A program made the translations under genes and the position numbers. A stretch of DNA of 30,235 nt from CALCMJ01 sp964475415 (GTDB taxonomy: Bacteria; Bacteroidota; Bacteroidia; Chitinophagales; Saprospiraceae). The notes under the pieces are model-generated. The model was not told the DNA's origin. It searched no databases and was given only the letters and a program-made list of their open reading frames with translations. The stretch is taken from assembly GCA_964475415.1 (NCBI GenBank), contig CAYYWZ010000050.1, positions 1 to 30,235 of the forward strand, read 5' to 3'. Of the stretch, positions 1 through 8,280 are shown in pieces; positions within the stretch are counted from its first letter, which is position 1, and the number at the start of each line of letters is the position of its first letter.

Positions 1-894
1 TTCCTGATTGAATGGATCTATTGCAATTTCTCCCATAGCAATATTTAGATCTACATCAAATATTTGATTCCAAGTATTGCCATCATAACGCATAACACCG
101 AAAGAAGATAAAGCACCATTATCTTCGTCTTCTCCGCATACATAGAGGTTACCTTGCTTATCTATCTCTGAATCATAAAACCAAGGATTGCCATATGTAA
201 AAATATCTTGTGAAATAAGATTCCAGCTGTTTCCTCCATCTTGTGATTCATAGATGCCTTCACCTTCTATCATGACATAGATACCTTGCGTCCTATTATC
301 TTGAGTTCCTAAGTTAATATTAAATATTATCGTTCTTATTCCTCGAGTTGCTGTTCCATCTGGAAGATCTTCTACCTTAGTCCAGTCGCTTCCATTTTCT
401 GTTTTCCATAATCCATCCTCTATAGATCCATAATAGACTATATCAGAATTGATAGGATCTACAGCTAGTCTTTCGCCACCTAATTTAGATGCATCATCAT
501 TGGCTTCCATATCTATAAGAGGGAAGTTAGTTCTTGTCCAATTTTCGCCCTGATCAGTAGATCGATATATTGTATTGTAGTAAGCTATATAAGCGATGTT
601 ATTATTAGATGGGGCAGAAACAATGGATTGAACACCACTATAATTTTTCCAATCAACATCTGACTCCGGTATAGAGCTACTTGTTACAATTTGTTTCCAG
701 TTATCTGCTTCCACTTCGTACCTATAAGCACCTCCTACATCAGATTTGATAAGGATAGGAGAACCTGAAGGATGTATGTCTAATCCAGTGATCCATCCTC
801 CAGCACCCGTCTTTAGTGTGCTTATGTTGTTCTGGGCTGAAATGGCTACAGAAGTGACAACTAGAATCAGTAAGCTTATTATATGATTTTTCAT
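1..894 (-). CDS. Secreted GH74-like / Asp-box repeat protein (partial, N-terminal part)
   Basis: Reading the complement from the ATG at 894 gives 298 codons without a stop to the window edge, so the C-terminus lies outside. Residues 1-20 are a signal peptide ending in AISA-Q. After it comes GAGGWITGLDIHPSG (30-44) and KSDVGGAYRYE (50-60), which resemble the opening of GH74 xyloglucanases and reducing-end-specific cellobiohydrolases; in that family an aspartate in this region is, from memory, catalytic (here D52). Asp-box beta-propeller motifs of the S-x-D-x-G-x-x-W type follow (STDQGENW, SQDGGNSW), with GGERLAVDP between them. Known for the family: seven-bladed propellers cutting beta-glucans such as xyloglucan. 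Inferred: an exported glycan-active protein; a T9SS tail would be expected but is out of view. It could instead be a non-catalytic sortilin/BNR-type propeller. It diverges from the sigma-factor gene at 1033. Confidence 0.7.
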   Translation of the reverse strand, partial: MKNHIISLLILVVTSVAISAQNNISTLKTGAGGWITGLDIHPSGSPILIKSDVGGAYRYEVEADNWKQIVTSSSIPESDVDWKNYSGVQSIVSAPSNNNIAYIAYYNTIYRSTDQGENWTRTNFPLIDMEANDDASKLGGERLAVDPINSDIVYYGSIEDGLWKTENGSDWTKVEDLPDGTATRGIRTIIFNINLGTQDNRTQGIYVMIEGEGIYESQDGGNSWNLISQDIFTYGNPWFYDSEIDKQGNLYVCGEDEDNGALSSFGVMRYDGNTWNQIFDVDLNIAMGEIAIDPFNQE

Positions 895-1032
895 GTATGT
901 CAATTTAGTTATGATTAAAAAAATGGGAATAAACAAATTGCGATACTTAGACGAATAACTTTAATATTACCCTACCATGGTTTTCTTTTTTTAGTTTCTT
1001 ATCAGTAGTTTTATAAGCTAATAGATGAGGCA

Positions 1033-1542
1033 ATGAAGGGAATATGCGATCAAAAAGTTTTTAAGGAAATATATATTCAATGGCACAAGCCATTGCAAGT
1101 TTTCCTACAAGCTAGAGGTCTGGATAAGGGTAATGCTGCTGATAAAACTCAAGAAAGCTTCTTAAGACTTTGGAAGAATTGTGCATCAGTAGCTAGAGAT
1201 AAAGCTAAATCATTTTTATTTACAACTGCATCGAGACTGCAAATCGACGATTTCCGAAAAAATAAATTATCATTTAAGTACAAGCAGAGCACTATGCAAG
1301 CAATAGAACTAGAAGATGGTCAGTATCAGTTGGAGATGAAAGAGTTCAAGAAGAGCCTAGAAGATATTATTGGTTCTATGACGGAAGCATCTAGAGAGGT
1401 ATTTATGATGAACAGATATCAAGATATGAAGTATCGAGAAATTGCTGAAGCTCTAGATATAAGTGTAAAGGCCGTGGAGAAAAGAATGTCGAAAGCGCTG
1501 AGACACTTAATTGACAATAATATATATAAGAAAAAAAGGTAG
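1033..1542 (+). CDS. ECF RNA polymerase sigma factor (FecI-like)
   Basis: 169 aa, the usual length for an extracytoplasmic-function sigma-70 factor. Region 2 (about residues 10-80) contains the characteristic AADKTQESFLRLWKN helix and TTASRLQIDDFRKN. Region 4 (about 105-160) has the helix-turn-helix REIAEALDISVKAVEKRMSKAL. It directs RNA polymerase to a small regulon and in FecI-type systems is held or activated by the FecR partner encoded next door. The ATG at 1033 was chosen because the ATG nine bases upstream (1024) opens a three-codon frame ending at TGA. The FecR-like gene starts 34 nt after the stop, so the two are probably cotranscribed. Which signal it answers cannot be read from the sequence, but the receptor gene at 2484 is the obvious input. 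Confidence 0.93.
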   Translation: MKGICDQKVFKEIYIQWHKPLQVFLQARGLDKGNAADKTQESFLRLWKNCASVARDKAKSFLFTTASRLQIDDFRKNKLSFKYKQSTMQAIELEDGQYQLEMKEFKKSLEDIIGSMTEASREVFMMNRYQDMKYREIAEALDISVKAVEKRMSKALRHLIDNNIYKKKR

Positions 1543-1576
1543 GGTAAAGCCTTATCTGTACGTTTCAATATAAGCA

Positions 1577-2533
1577 ATGAGTAACAAAGAGGAAATATTA
1601 GCCAAATGGTTAGAAGGTAGCCTTTCCAAAGATGAGCAGGCGGAACTGGCAAAGCACTACGATTTAGAATCCTTGTCAGACATGCTTTCTCTAGTGGGAA
1701 AAATGGAAACAGAAACAGTGGATACTGATGAAGGGTGGAATGATTTCGAAAAATTACAAAAAAAAGATAGTCATTTTAATGAAGAATCTCACCATCATGA
1801 TCCTCATCACCATCATGGTGATCAGAAGAATTCTGGATATATTCCATTGATAACATTGGTAGGTCTTGTTCTTATTGGTTTGTTCTTAGCGTATTATTTT
1901 TTGTCTCAGGAAAAAACAACCATACGAACCACAGATGGTGAGGCTGAGTTTTATGCATTGGAAGATGGAAGTTCTATTGACATAGGCCAAGGTTCCACTA
2001 TAGAATATAATAAGGCTGATTGGAATAGGGAAAGATTATTAAAGCTTGATGGGCAAGCAATCTTTGATGTAGAAAAGGGCGTTCCATTTATTGTAGAGAC
2101 AAAAGCGGGAATAATAACTGTGTTAGGGACAAAATTTGATGTGTGGTGTATAGACGAAGATTGGCTAAGGGTTCAGTGCCTAGAAGGTCGTGTTTCTGTA
2201 AATACTGGTAACAAGAATATAATTGTTACCGTAGGAAAAGAAGTTAGTCTTCTAGGTGGAAAGGTAGAAGAAAGTATTATCATTCCTGGAAAGGAATTAG
2301 ATTGGAAGGATAACTATAGAACTTATAGAAATACTGACCTAGCTATAGTCCTTGCGGATCTAAGTCGATTCTACAAAGAAACTTTTATCTTGAAAGGTGA
2401 AGAAGATAAGGAAGTTTTTTCTGGAACAATTCCAACTGATAATCTAGAAAAAGCCAAAGAATATATAGAACTTAGTACTGGGTATGAATATAGAAACTCA
2501 ACAGATACCATATATTTTTCTCCAATCAAGTAA
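1577..2533 (+). CDS. FecR-family anti-sigma factor with His-rich juxtamembrane segment
   Basis: 318 aa, single-span inner-membrane regulator. A cytoplasmic N-terminal part (1-86) with a short helical anti-sigma region is followed by one transmembrane helix (about 88-109), a periplasmic FecR domain (about 112-215, including IRTTDGEAEFYALEDGS and TVLGTKFDV) and a C-terminal DUF4974/STN-like domain (about 245-318, including FSGTIPTDNLEKA). Such proteins relay the state of a TonB-dependent receptor to the ECF sigma factor. Unusual is a histidine cluster just before the membrane helix: seven His among residues 72-80, plus H66. It may bind metal or be low-complexity linker; this is inference. The gene overlaps the receptor gene by 50 nt, which supports coordinated translation of the pair. 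Confidence 0.92.
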   Translation: MSNKEEILAKWLEGSLSKDEQAELAKHYDLESLSDMLSLVGKMETETVDTDEGWNDFEKLQKKDSHFNEESHHHDPHHHHGDQKNSGYIPLITLVGLVLIGLFLAYYFLSQEKTTIRTTDGEAEFYALEDGSSIDIGQGSTIEYNKADWNRERLLKLDGQAIFDVEKGVPFIVETKAGIITVLGTKFDVWCIDEDWLRVQCLEGRVSVNTGNKNIIVTVGKEVSLLGGKVEESIIIPGKELDWKDNYRTYRNTDLAIVLADLSRFYKETFILKGEEDKEVFSGTIPTDNLEKAKEYIELSTGYEYRNSTDTIYFSPIK

Positions 2534-5159
2534 ATTAAAGATTTGCTTCGTAATCCTTTTGTCATTTTTCTCGTTTCTAACTCAAGGTCAACAAGAAGTA
2601 TTTGAATTCTATTTTAAGAATAAATCAGTAGTATCTATATTGGATTCTTTAGAAGATAAATTAGAACTTGAATTTAATTATACAAGGTCTATACTGCCTA
2701 GCAATAGCTATACTTTTTCAGTTAATGGAGATAGAAAAAAAATTCTGCAGAAAGTTTTCTCTGTTATTGACAGAAATTATGTACAATTAGAAGAAGGTAT
2801 TTATGCTGTTCAGAATAAATCGATCGATGAAGAACGCATACAATCACCTTTAGATATATCAGGAAAAATAATTGATCACTCGGGTTTAGCTTTACCCTTT
2901 GTTGCTATAGAATTGATAGGACTAGATACATGGGTCGAGTCAGATGCAGAAGGGTGGTATAAGATTGAAAAATACTTATCAGACAATCAGATAATAAGAT
3001 TTTCATACCTGGGATACATAGATAAACAGATTTCTGTAAAATCTATCAAAACAAACTCTAGTAAGAAAATAATATTGGTTCCCGAGAAACATATTCTAGG
3101 AGAAATTGTAATAGAAGATTTTCTCAAAATATCTCAGTCAGATGATCTTAAGAAAGAGGATAATATAACACTCAATAAAATAGATGTTGCTGGAACAGGT
3201 GATAGAGATATTCTGATTATAGCCCAGACCTTACCTGGTGTGTATTCTAGTAGTGAATCTTTAGGTGAGTTGCAGATAAGAGGTGGTCCACCAGATCAAA
3301 CAAGTTATAAATGGAACAGTATACAACTCTTTCAGAACAGCTTATATTACGGAAAGGTAAGCGCAGTGAATCCATTTCTAGTTGATAAAATAAGAATTAC
3401 AAGAAATGGAGCTTCTGCTAACGAATCAGCACAAGCATCTGGAGCTATAATACTAGCTGATAAGAATTCTGTGGAAGATTCTTTAAGAGGATATTTATTT
3501 TCTGATTTATTGTATTTTAATGTAGGTATAGCTGGACCTATAATAAAAGAAAAATTATCCTTTAAGCTGGGTTTTAGGAAGTCTCACAGTAACTATTACC
3601 AAAGTGATGTTTTTAATAATTATTTTGATCAGATTTTTCAACTAGGAGTATTGCGGAATGATGCTTATTATATTGGATTATTTGACATAGAAGATCAAGT
3701 TGAGATAGATCAGCAATTTGGTTTCTCGGATCTGTCTGGAGTGATTAATGGCATAATAGGAAAAAAGACGATTTTTAAAATATCTATGACGAGTTATGGG
3801 AACAATTTTCAGTACACTTATTTCGATGGACTGTTTGATGATTTTACAAGGAGAGACGAGTTGAGTTTAGATAATTTAGGATACTCCTTATTCGTCGAAC
3901 ATAAGTTTTCTAAGAGGTTCAAATTAAAAGGGCATCACGGAAAAACATTTTATAGTAATAGATACTTTTTTGATGATGATTTAGATAATCCGGATAGTCC
4001 ACGTATGCGTACAGCAGAGAATACTATAGGTCAGTCTAGATCAGTTTTAGACCTGATGTATACCTCAGATGCTCTAGATGTCCAGGTGGGATTACAAAGA
4101 GAAAACTGGGATTTAGCTTTTATAGATACTACAAATGACCAGTCCTTAGCGATATTAACAAATAGGAATTTTGAAGTAGCCCATGAATGGAGTGCCCATG
4201 CTTCTGCTATATGGAAGTTTATACCTAAGGTAAGTATAGAAACAGGTCTGCGGTATTCTGATTATAGTCTTACGCTGCAGGGAAGAAAGTTTTATGAACC
4301 ACGTATTCACCTATCTTATCTTGTTTCAGATAAGTTTACGCTCCATGGTCATTATGGTCATTTTCATCAGAATCTTAATAGGAGAAATTATTCTAGTCAA
4401 CTAGATGTTGAGAAGGGCATATGGTATTTATCCGATGAATTACCAGAATCTGAAAACTTTATCTGGGTAGTACAAAATGTACAGTATAGTATAGGTGCTC
4501 AGATGAGCAATAAGAACTGGAAAATAGGAGTAGATATATACAACAAGAACGCTGAGAATATATGGACGTCTGCATTGGATTTTTCTGTAGAGGAAGATCC
4601 TTTTGCTTTTGCGGATCTCTATGTTTCTGGCTTAGAGTTTTCTACACAGTATAGAAACGATTGGTTGAAATTATTATGGACTTATGATTATACTGATGAA
4701 AGATTATCTGTTAAAAATAATGAGGTGACAGATATCCTAAGTCCATTTACACAAAAACATAGAATCTCATTTTTTCAAAGTATGCAATGGAATAACTTTA
4801 CACTTTCTTCCAGATGGAAATACGCAAGTGGACGTTTCTATTCAGAGGGACTGTATGTCGATAAGTTCTTTTTCCAAGATGGTAGTTTTCAGTATATTAT
4901 AGAATATTCTGATCTGCTAAACAAAAAGGTAAGAGATTTTCATGCATTAGATGTTTCGCTTTATTATAAGTGGATTCCGGCTAAATTTGGCGGATCTAAC
5001 TTTAGATTCGGGATACATGTTTTTAATCTATACAATAGAGAAAATATTATCAAAAATCAATATTACATAGATTATACTAAAACACCTTTCGAACTAGGTT
5101 TGCTAGAAAGAAAGGGCTTGCCTTTTACACCTAATATATCCCTTGAGCTAAACTTTTAA
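2484..5159 (+). CDS. TonB-dependent outer-membrane receptor with STN signalling domain (FecA-like)
   Basis: 891 aa. Order: signal peptide with a long n-region (about 1-36, hydrophobic core ICFVILLSFFSFL); STN domain (about 38-110) that in FecA-type transducers contacts FecR; carboxypeptidase-regulatory-like beta-sandwich (about 123-198); plug (about 238-330, with LQIRGGPPDQTSYKWNS and an ASGAIILAD end); and a beta-barrel to the terminal phenylalanine (NISLELNF). It imports a ligand across the outer membrane using TonB energy and probably signals to the FecR/ECF pair upstream. The only credible start, ATG 2484, lies inside the fecR gene; there is no other ATG before the signal-peptide core. 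No SusD-type lipoprotein follows, so this is not a classical Sus pair. The substrate is unknown: a siderophore, peptide or glycan are all possible. Confidence 0.92.
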   Translation: MNIETQQIPYIFLQSSKLKICFVILLSFFSFLTQGQQEVFEFYFKNKSVVSILDSLEDKLELEFNYTRSILPSNSYTFSVNGDRKKILQKVFSVIDRNYVQLEEGIYAVQNKSIDEERIQSPLDISGKIIDHSGLALPFVAIELIGLDTWVESDAEGWYKIEKYLSDNQIIRFSYLGYIDKQISVKSIKTNSSKKIILVPEKHILGEIVIEDFLKISQSDDLKKEDNITLNKIDVAGTGDRDILIIAQTLPGVYSSSESLGELQIRGGPPDQTSYKWNSIQLFQNSLYYGKVSAVNPFLVDKIRITRNGASANESAQASGAIILADKNSVEDSLRGYLFSDLLYFNVGIAGPIIKEKLSFKLGFRKSHSNYYQSDVFNNYFDQIFQLGVLRNDAYYIGLFDIEDQVEIDQQFGFSDLSGVINGIIGKKTIFKISMTSYGNNFQYTYFDGLFDDFTRRDELSLDNLGYSLFVEHKFSKRFKLKGHHGKTFYSNRYFFDDDLDNPDSPRMRTAENTIGQSRSVLDLMYTSDALDVQVGLQRENWDLAFIDTTNDQSLAILTNRNFEVAHEWSAHASAIWKFIPKVSIETGLRYSDYSLTLQGRKFYEPRIHLSYLVSDKFTLHGHYGHFHQNLNRRNYSSQLDVEKGIWYLSDELPESENFIWVVQNVQYSIGAQMSNKNWKIGVDIYNKNAENIWTSALDFSVEEDPFAFADLYVSGLEFSTQYRNDWLKLLWTYDYTDERLSVKNNEVTDILSPFTQKHRISFFQSMQWNNFTLSSRWKYASGRFYSEGLYVDKFFFQDGSFQYIIEYSDLLNKKVRDFHALDVSLYYKWIPAKFGGSNFRFGIHVFNLYNRENIIKNQYYIDYTKTPFELGLLERKGLPFTPNISLELNF

Positions 5160-5179
5160 ATACTTTAGATTATATAAAC

Positions 5180-5548
5180 ATGTTATCAGTAGAAGATTTT
5201 ATTTACGGATTAGAGGCTAAGGAAAAAAATATCGTAGAAAAGCTGGATTATATCCTTACAATTAATCTAGGCTTAATATCTAAAATAAGATATAAGATTC
5301 CATTCTATTATAATCAATCATGGGTTTGCTATATCAATCCTCTTAAGAAAGGAGGTATAGAACTAGCCTTTATTAGGGGTAATGAAATGCCGAATACGCA
5401 TGGTGTTTTAGAGACAAAGGAAAGAAAGCAAATAATGGGAATTACTTTTCATGCTACCAGTGAAATACAAGAAGCGCTTATTTTAGAACTCGTTTCTGAT
5501 GCTCTACATTTAGATGAACAAGTACCTTACATTAAAAAGAAAAAATAG
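5180..5548 (+). CDS. DUF1801 (YdhG-like) small protein
   Basis: 122 aa, starting 20 nt after the receptor stop and therefore probably the last gene of that operon. The segment SKIRYKIPFYYNQSWVCYI (about 34-52), followed by KGGIELAFIRGNEM and a KQIMGITFHA stretch, matches the pattern of DUF1801 proteins, a compact alpha/beta fold. Bacillus Fra/YdhG, described as a frataxin-like iron chaperone, belongs to this superfamily, but most members have no proven role. Location behind a possible iron- or ligand-uptake receptor makes an iron-handling role conceivable; that is inference only. No signal peptide, so cytosolic. Confidence 0.72.
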   Translation: MLSVEDFIYGLEAKEKNIVEKLDYILTINLGLISKIRYKIPFYYNQSWVCYINPLKKGGIELAFIRGNEMPNTHGVLETKERKQIMGITFHATSEIQEALILELVSDALHLDEQVPYIKKKK

Positions 5549-5668
5549 AGCGGATCAACTTAGTAAAACTATTTTGAAATGAGCTAAGACACTAAGTCAT
5601 TTTTATACTAATTTATTTATAGATTCGTTAGTGATTTAACCTATTTTGAGTGATAACTAATTTGTAAT

Positions 5669-6517
5669 ATGATTTCAAAAAATAAGTGGAACATAATTTT
5701 GATTAAATGGATAGTTGTCATTCTATTTATGCAGATTAACTATCATGGATTTGGTCAATCTACAGATCATAAGGAGCTAAAAGACAAGATCTATCATTGG
5801 GGCCTAAAAGATCATAAAACACTGCTTATAGGTTCTGCCACGCTATGGGGAGGCAGTCTCTATTTAATGAATAATTCAGATAAAATAAAACTAGAAGATC
5901 TACCTTTCAGAGAAAGAGATAATATTTGGGCTATAGACAGAGGAGCTACTTTTAATTATAGTGTTTCTGCTGCTGAATGGAGTGATAAAGCTTTATATTT
6001 ATCTGTGGCGTTACCTTTTACATACTTCCTTACTGGTAAGGGTAGAGAAGAAGGAAAAGCTATTGCGGGAATGATGTTAGAGGGATTTCTTATTAATGGA
6101 GGAATTACTAATGTTTTAAAAGCAACGACAGGTCGATTCAGACCTTTAACCTACAATGAGGATGTGCCACTAGATGAGAGATTAGATTCTGGATCTAGAT
6201 TTTCATTTATTTCTGGACATACTTCTAACGCCGCGTTTGCTAGTTTTTTTACTGCCAAAGTTTTTGGTGATTTTTATCCTGATAGTAAATGGAAACCTTA
6301 CGTCTGGGCAACTGCTGCTACATTGCCTGCATTGACGGCGTATTTTAGATATGAAGCTGGGAAGCATTTCCCTACAGACCTTGTAGCTGGATATGCTCTA
6401 GGTGCCTTTGTCGGTTACATTATTCCTCATATTCATAAGAAAGAGCATGATCATTTTTCTCTGCAACCTACTCAGTTTTTTGATGGATTTAGTCTTTCCT
6501 ATAATCGAAAATTTTAG
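5669..6517 (+). CDS. PAP2-family membrane phosphatase
   Basis: 282 aa. All three motifs of the PAP2 acid phosphatase signature are present: KATTGRFRP (K151-x6-R158-P159), ISGHTS (S182-G183-H184, with H184 the general acid) and FRYEAGKHFPTD (R227-x5-H233-x3-D237, H233 being the nucleophile in the family). Several hydrophobic segments (about 12-29, 51-67, 108-122, 133-150, 212-226, 238-253) suggest an integral membrane enzyme with an N-terminal signal or anchor ending near FGQ. Such enzymes dephosphorylate lipid phosphates such as undecaprenyl pyrophosphate, phosphatidic acid or lipid A phosphates; the substrate cannot be told. The gene stands alone, 120 nt after the DUF1801 gene. Confidence 0.88.
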   Translation: MISKNKWNIILIKWIVVILFMQINYHGFGQSTDHKELKDKIYHWGLKDHKTLLIGSATLWGGSLYLMNNSDKIKLEDLPFRERDNIWAIDRGATFNYSVSAAEWSDKALYLSVALPFTYFLTGKGREEGKAIAGMMLEGFLINGGITNVLKATTGRFRPLTYNEDVPLDERLDSGSRFSFISGHTSNAAFASFFTAKVFGDFYPDSKWKPYVWATAATLPALTAYFRYEAGKHFPTDLVAGYALGAFVGYIIPHIHKKEHDHFSLQPTQFFDGFSLSYNRKF

Positions 6518-6518
6518 T

Positions 6519-6587
6519 TAATCCAGCTATCATTGAATTGTACTTTTAGAATAGATAGTTATTCTTATTACAGCGCTATCTGGATTA
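6519..6587. terminator. Nested inverted repeats after the PAP2 gene
   Basis: Two bases past the PAP2 stop, TAATCCAG (6519-6526) can pair with CTGGATTA (6580-6587), and inside that span AGAATA (6548-6553) pairs with TATTCT (6560-6565). Both arms are perfect. The outer loop is long (53 nt) and no T-run follows, so a rho-independent terminator is only one reading; a structured 3' end or a chance fold are others. Confidence 0.3.
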
Positions 6588-6648
6588 TTTATATAGATGT
6601 ATTCATAATGATCACTTCGAACCTTGAAGACATTTTGTAGGCTAATTA

Positions 6649-6678
6649 TTGAATATATTAGTTGTATTATCTATTTTG
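6649..6678 (+). promoter_or_regulatory. Weak candidate promoter of the arylsulfotransferase-like gene
   Basis: TTG at 6649-6651 is followed after 20 nt by TATTTTG at 6672-6678. This resembles the Bacteroidota primary promoter (TTG, about 19-21 nt, TAnnTTTG), but the -7 box has one base fewer between TA and TTTG. It sits 39 nt before the chosen ATG at 6718. The match is imperfect and the region is AT-rich, so chance is possible. Confidence 0.25.
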
Positions 6679-6717
6679 ATATCAGAATCATTTTATTTTT
6701 CGCCAATTCAACTAATC

Positions 6718-8277
6718 ATGAAGCATTTCTATTTTATTCTAGCCTTCGTTCTACCTATATCCTTACTAAGTCAATTTGGGGTTAGGTTAAACACAGCGGA
6801 AGCCTTTAATGGTTATATGTTAGTAGAAAGTTTTCCTAGCAACTACCTAATCGATAACTGTGGAGAAATTGTCAATCAATGGAATGTTGCTGGTACGGAT
6901 AATCATGTCAAGCTATTACCAAATGGTAATATATTATACATTAGAAATAACGAGATAGTAGAAAAAAATTGGAACGATATTACTGTAAAATCTTGGGTTA
7001 ATACTAGAGTAGATTTACTTCTTGAATATGAAGTAATAGCGATGCCTTCTGGTAATTGGTTAGCCTTGGTAAGAAAGTCATTTTCCTCAGCTGAATTTAC
7101 AGAAGCAGGTTATGATTTGTCAAGTGGGTTTCCTACTCAAGTAGATGGAGTTATTGAGGTAGATCCTGCAACAGGTGAAATAGTATGGGAATGGTATATA
7201 ATAGATCATGTTATTCAAGAAAGAAGTGCTGCACTGAATAATTATGGAGTTGTCGCAGACAATCCGCAACTTCTAAATATGGATGCTATTTCTGATTTTG
7301 ATTGGAATTTTCAAGAATCATTTATGATAAATGGTTTTGATTATAATCCTAGTCTAGACCAGATTGTTCTGAGCGTGAGGAAGATGTCCGAAATCGTAAT
7401 TATAGATCACTCTACTACAACAGAAGAAGCTGCTGGGCATACTGGTGGTATTAGCGGTAAGGGTGGAGATATTATATACAGATGGGGAAATCCTCAGAAC
7501 TATGGTAGAGGTGATGCTAGTGATCGATATTTATTTTTCCAACATAACCCTAATTGGATCACAGAAGGGGAACACGAGGGTAAGATCATTTGTTATAACA
7601 ATGGACTAGATAGACCAGGTTCTGATTATTACAATAATTACTCTCAAGTACCTATCATAAACACTCCTCTTACGGACATAGGAGATTATACGCTGATTGA
7701 TGGTAGTGCTTTTGCTCCATTAGAACCTACTGTAGAATATAGTAGAATAGCCTCGAATACAGAATTTTACTCATCCTATACCTCCGGTGCGGAGATGCTA
7801 CCTAATAGTAATGTGTATATTACCGAAGGTGCGTCAGGGAGATTGTTTGAAGTGAATCCTGAAGGGGATATCGTATGGGAGTATAATCTTGTAAATGCAA
7901 ATTATATTTTCAGATCAGAAAAATATGCGCCTAATTATCCTGGTCTACAGGGTGTAGACTTAACTCCATCTGGAAATACTATAGAATCTTTTGGAGGTAT
8001 AGATTGTAATATTCTTTCCGCTGCTGATGATCTTTTTCTTTCTCAAGATGAATTCGAGATAAGAACTATAGATCAGATCACTAACATCGAGCATAAAGAA
8101 GGAAAGCGGTTTAGTATTTCTATGTTTAATTTTATGGGTCAAATTAAATATATGTCAAATAATTATTCTGATCTTCATACTATTGATCTTAGTAAAGATG
8201 TACAAGGCGTATATGTATTAAGGCTTATAATGGAAGATTCCAATAAGCAGGCAAGTTTTAAGATTTCTTCATTTTAG
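6718..8277 (+). CDS. Arylsulfotransferase (ASST)-like secreted protein with T9SS sorting tail
   Basis: 519 aa from the ATG at 6718, chosen because it gives a clean signal peptide (KHFYFILAFVLPISLLSQ); the frame is open from a TTG at 6649 but that would bury the peptide behind 23 residues. The body has the pattern of bacterial arylsulfotransferase propellers: LLPNGNILYI near the start, GVIEVDPATGEIVWEW, then GGDIIYRWGNP (about 249-259), a conserved histidine in FFQHNPNWI (about H276), and EVNPEGDIVWEYN. The last 55 or so residues (ISMFNFMGQIKY ... GVYVLRLIMED ... FKISSF) look like a type A T9SS C-terminal domain, so the protein should be exported to the cell surface. Family role: transfer of sulfate between phenolic donors and acceptors; many Bacteroidota members are untested. 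The gene converges on the symporter gene with only 3 nt between stops. Confidence 0.85.
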   Translation: MKHFYFILAFVLPISLLSQFGVRLNTAEAFNGYMLVESFPSNYLIDNCGEIVNQWNVAGTDNHVKLLPNGNILYIRNNEIVEKNWNDITVKSWVNTRVDLLLEYEVIAMPSGNWLALVRKSFSSAEFTEAGYDLSSGFPTQVDGVIEVDPATGEIVWEWYIIDHVIQERSAALNNYGVVADNPQLLNMDAISDFDWNFQESFMINGFDYNPSLDQIVLSVRKMSEIVIIDHSTTTEEAAGHTGGISGKGGDIIYRWGNPQNYGRGDASDRYLFFQHNPNWITEGEHEGKIICYNNGLDRPGSDYYNNYSQVPIINTPLTDIGDYTLIDGSAFAPLEPTVEYSRIASNTEFYSSYTSGAEMLPNSNVYITEGASGRLFEVNPEGDIVWEYNLVNANYIFRSEKYAPNYPGLQGVDLTPSGNTIESFGGIDCNILSAADDLFLSQDEFEIRTIDQITNIEHKEGKRFSISMFNFMGQIKYMSNNYSDLHTIDLSKDVQGVYVLRLIMEDSNKQASFKISSF

Positions 8278-8280
8278 ATC

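Noticed and set aside
1033..5548. SusCD-type polysaccharide utilisation locus
   Set aside because: No SusD-like lipoprotein and no hydrolase gene in the unit; the STN domain and FecI/FecR neighbours fit a transducer system instead.
6649..6717. Longer start (TTG 6649) for the sulfotransferase-like protein
   Set aside because: It adds 23 residues before a textbook signal peptide that begins at ATG 6718.
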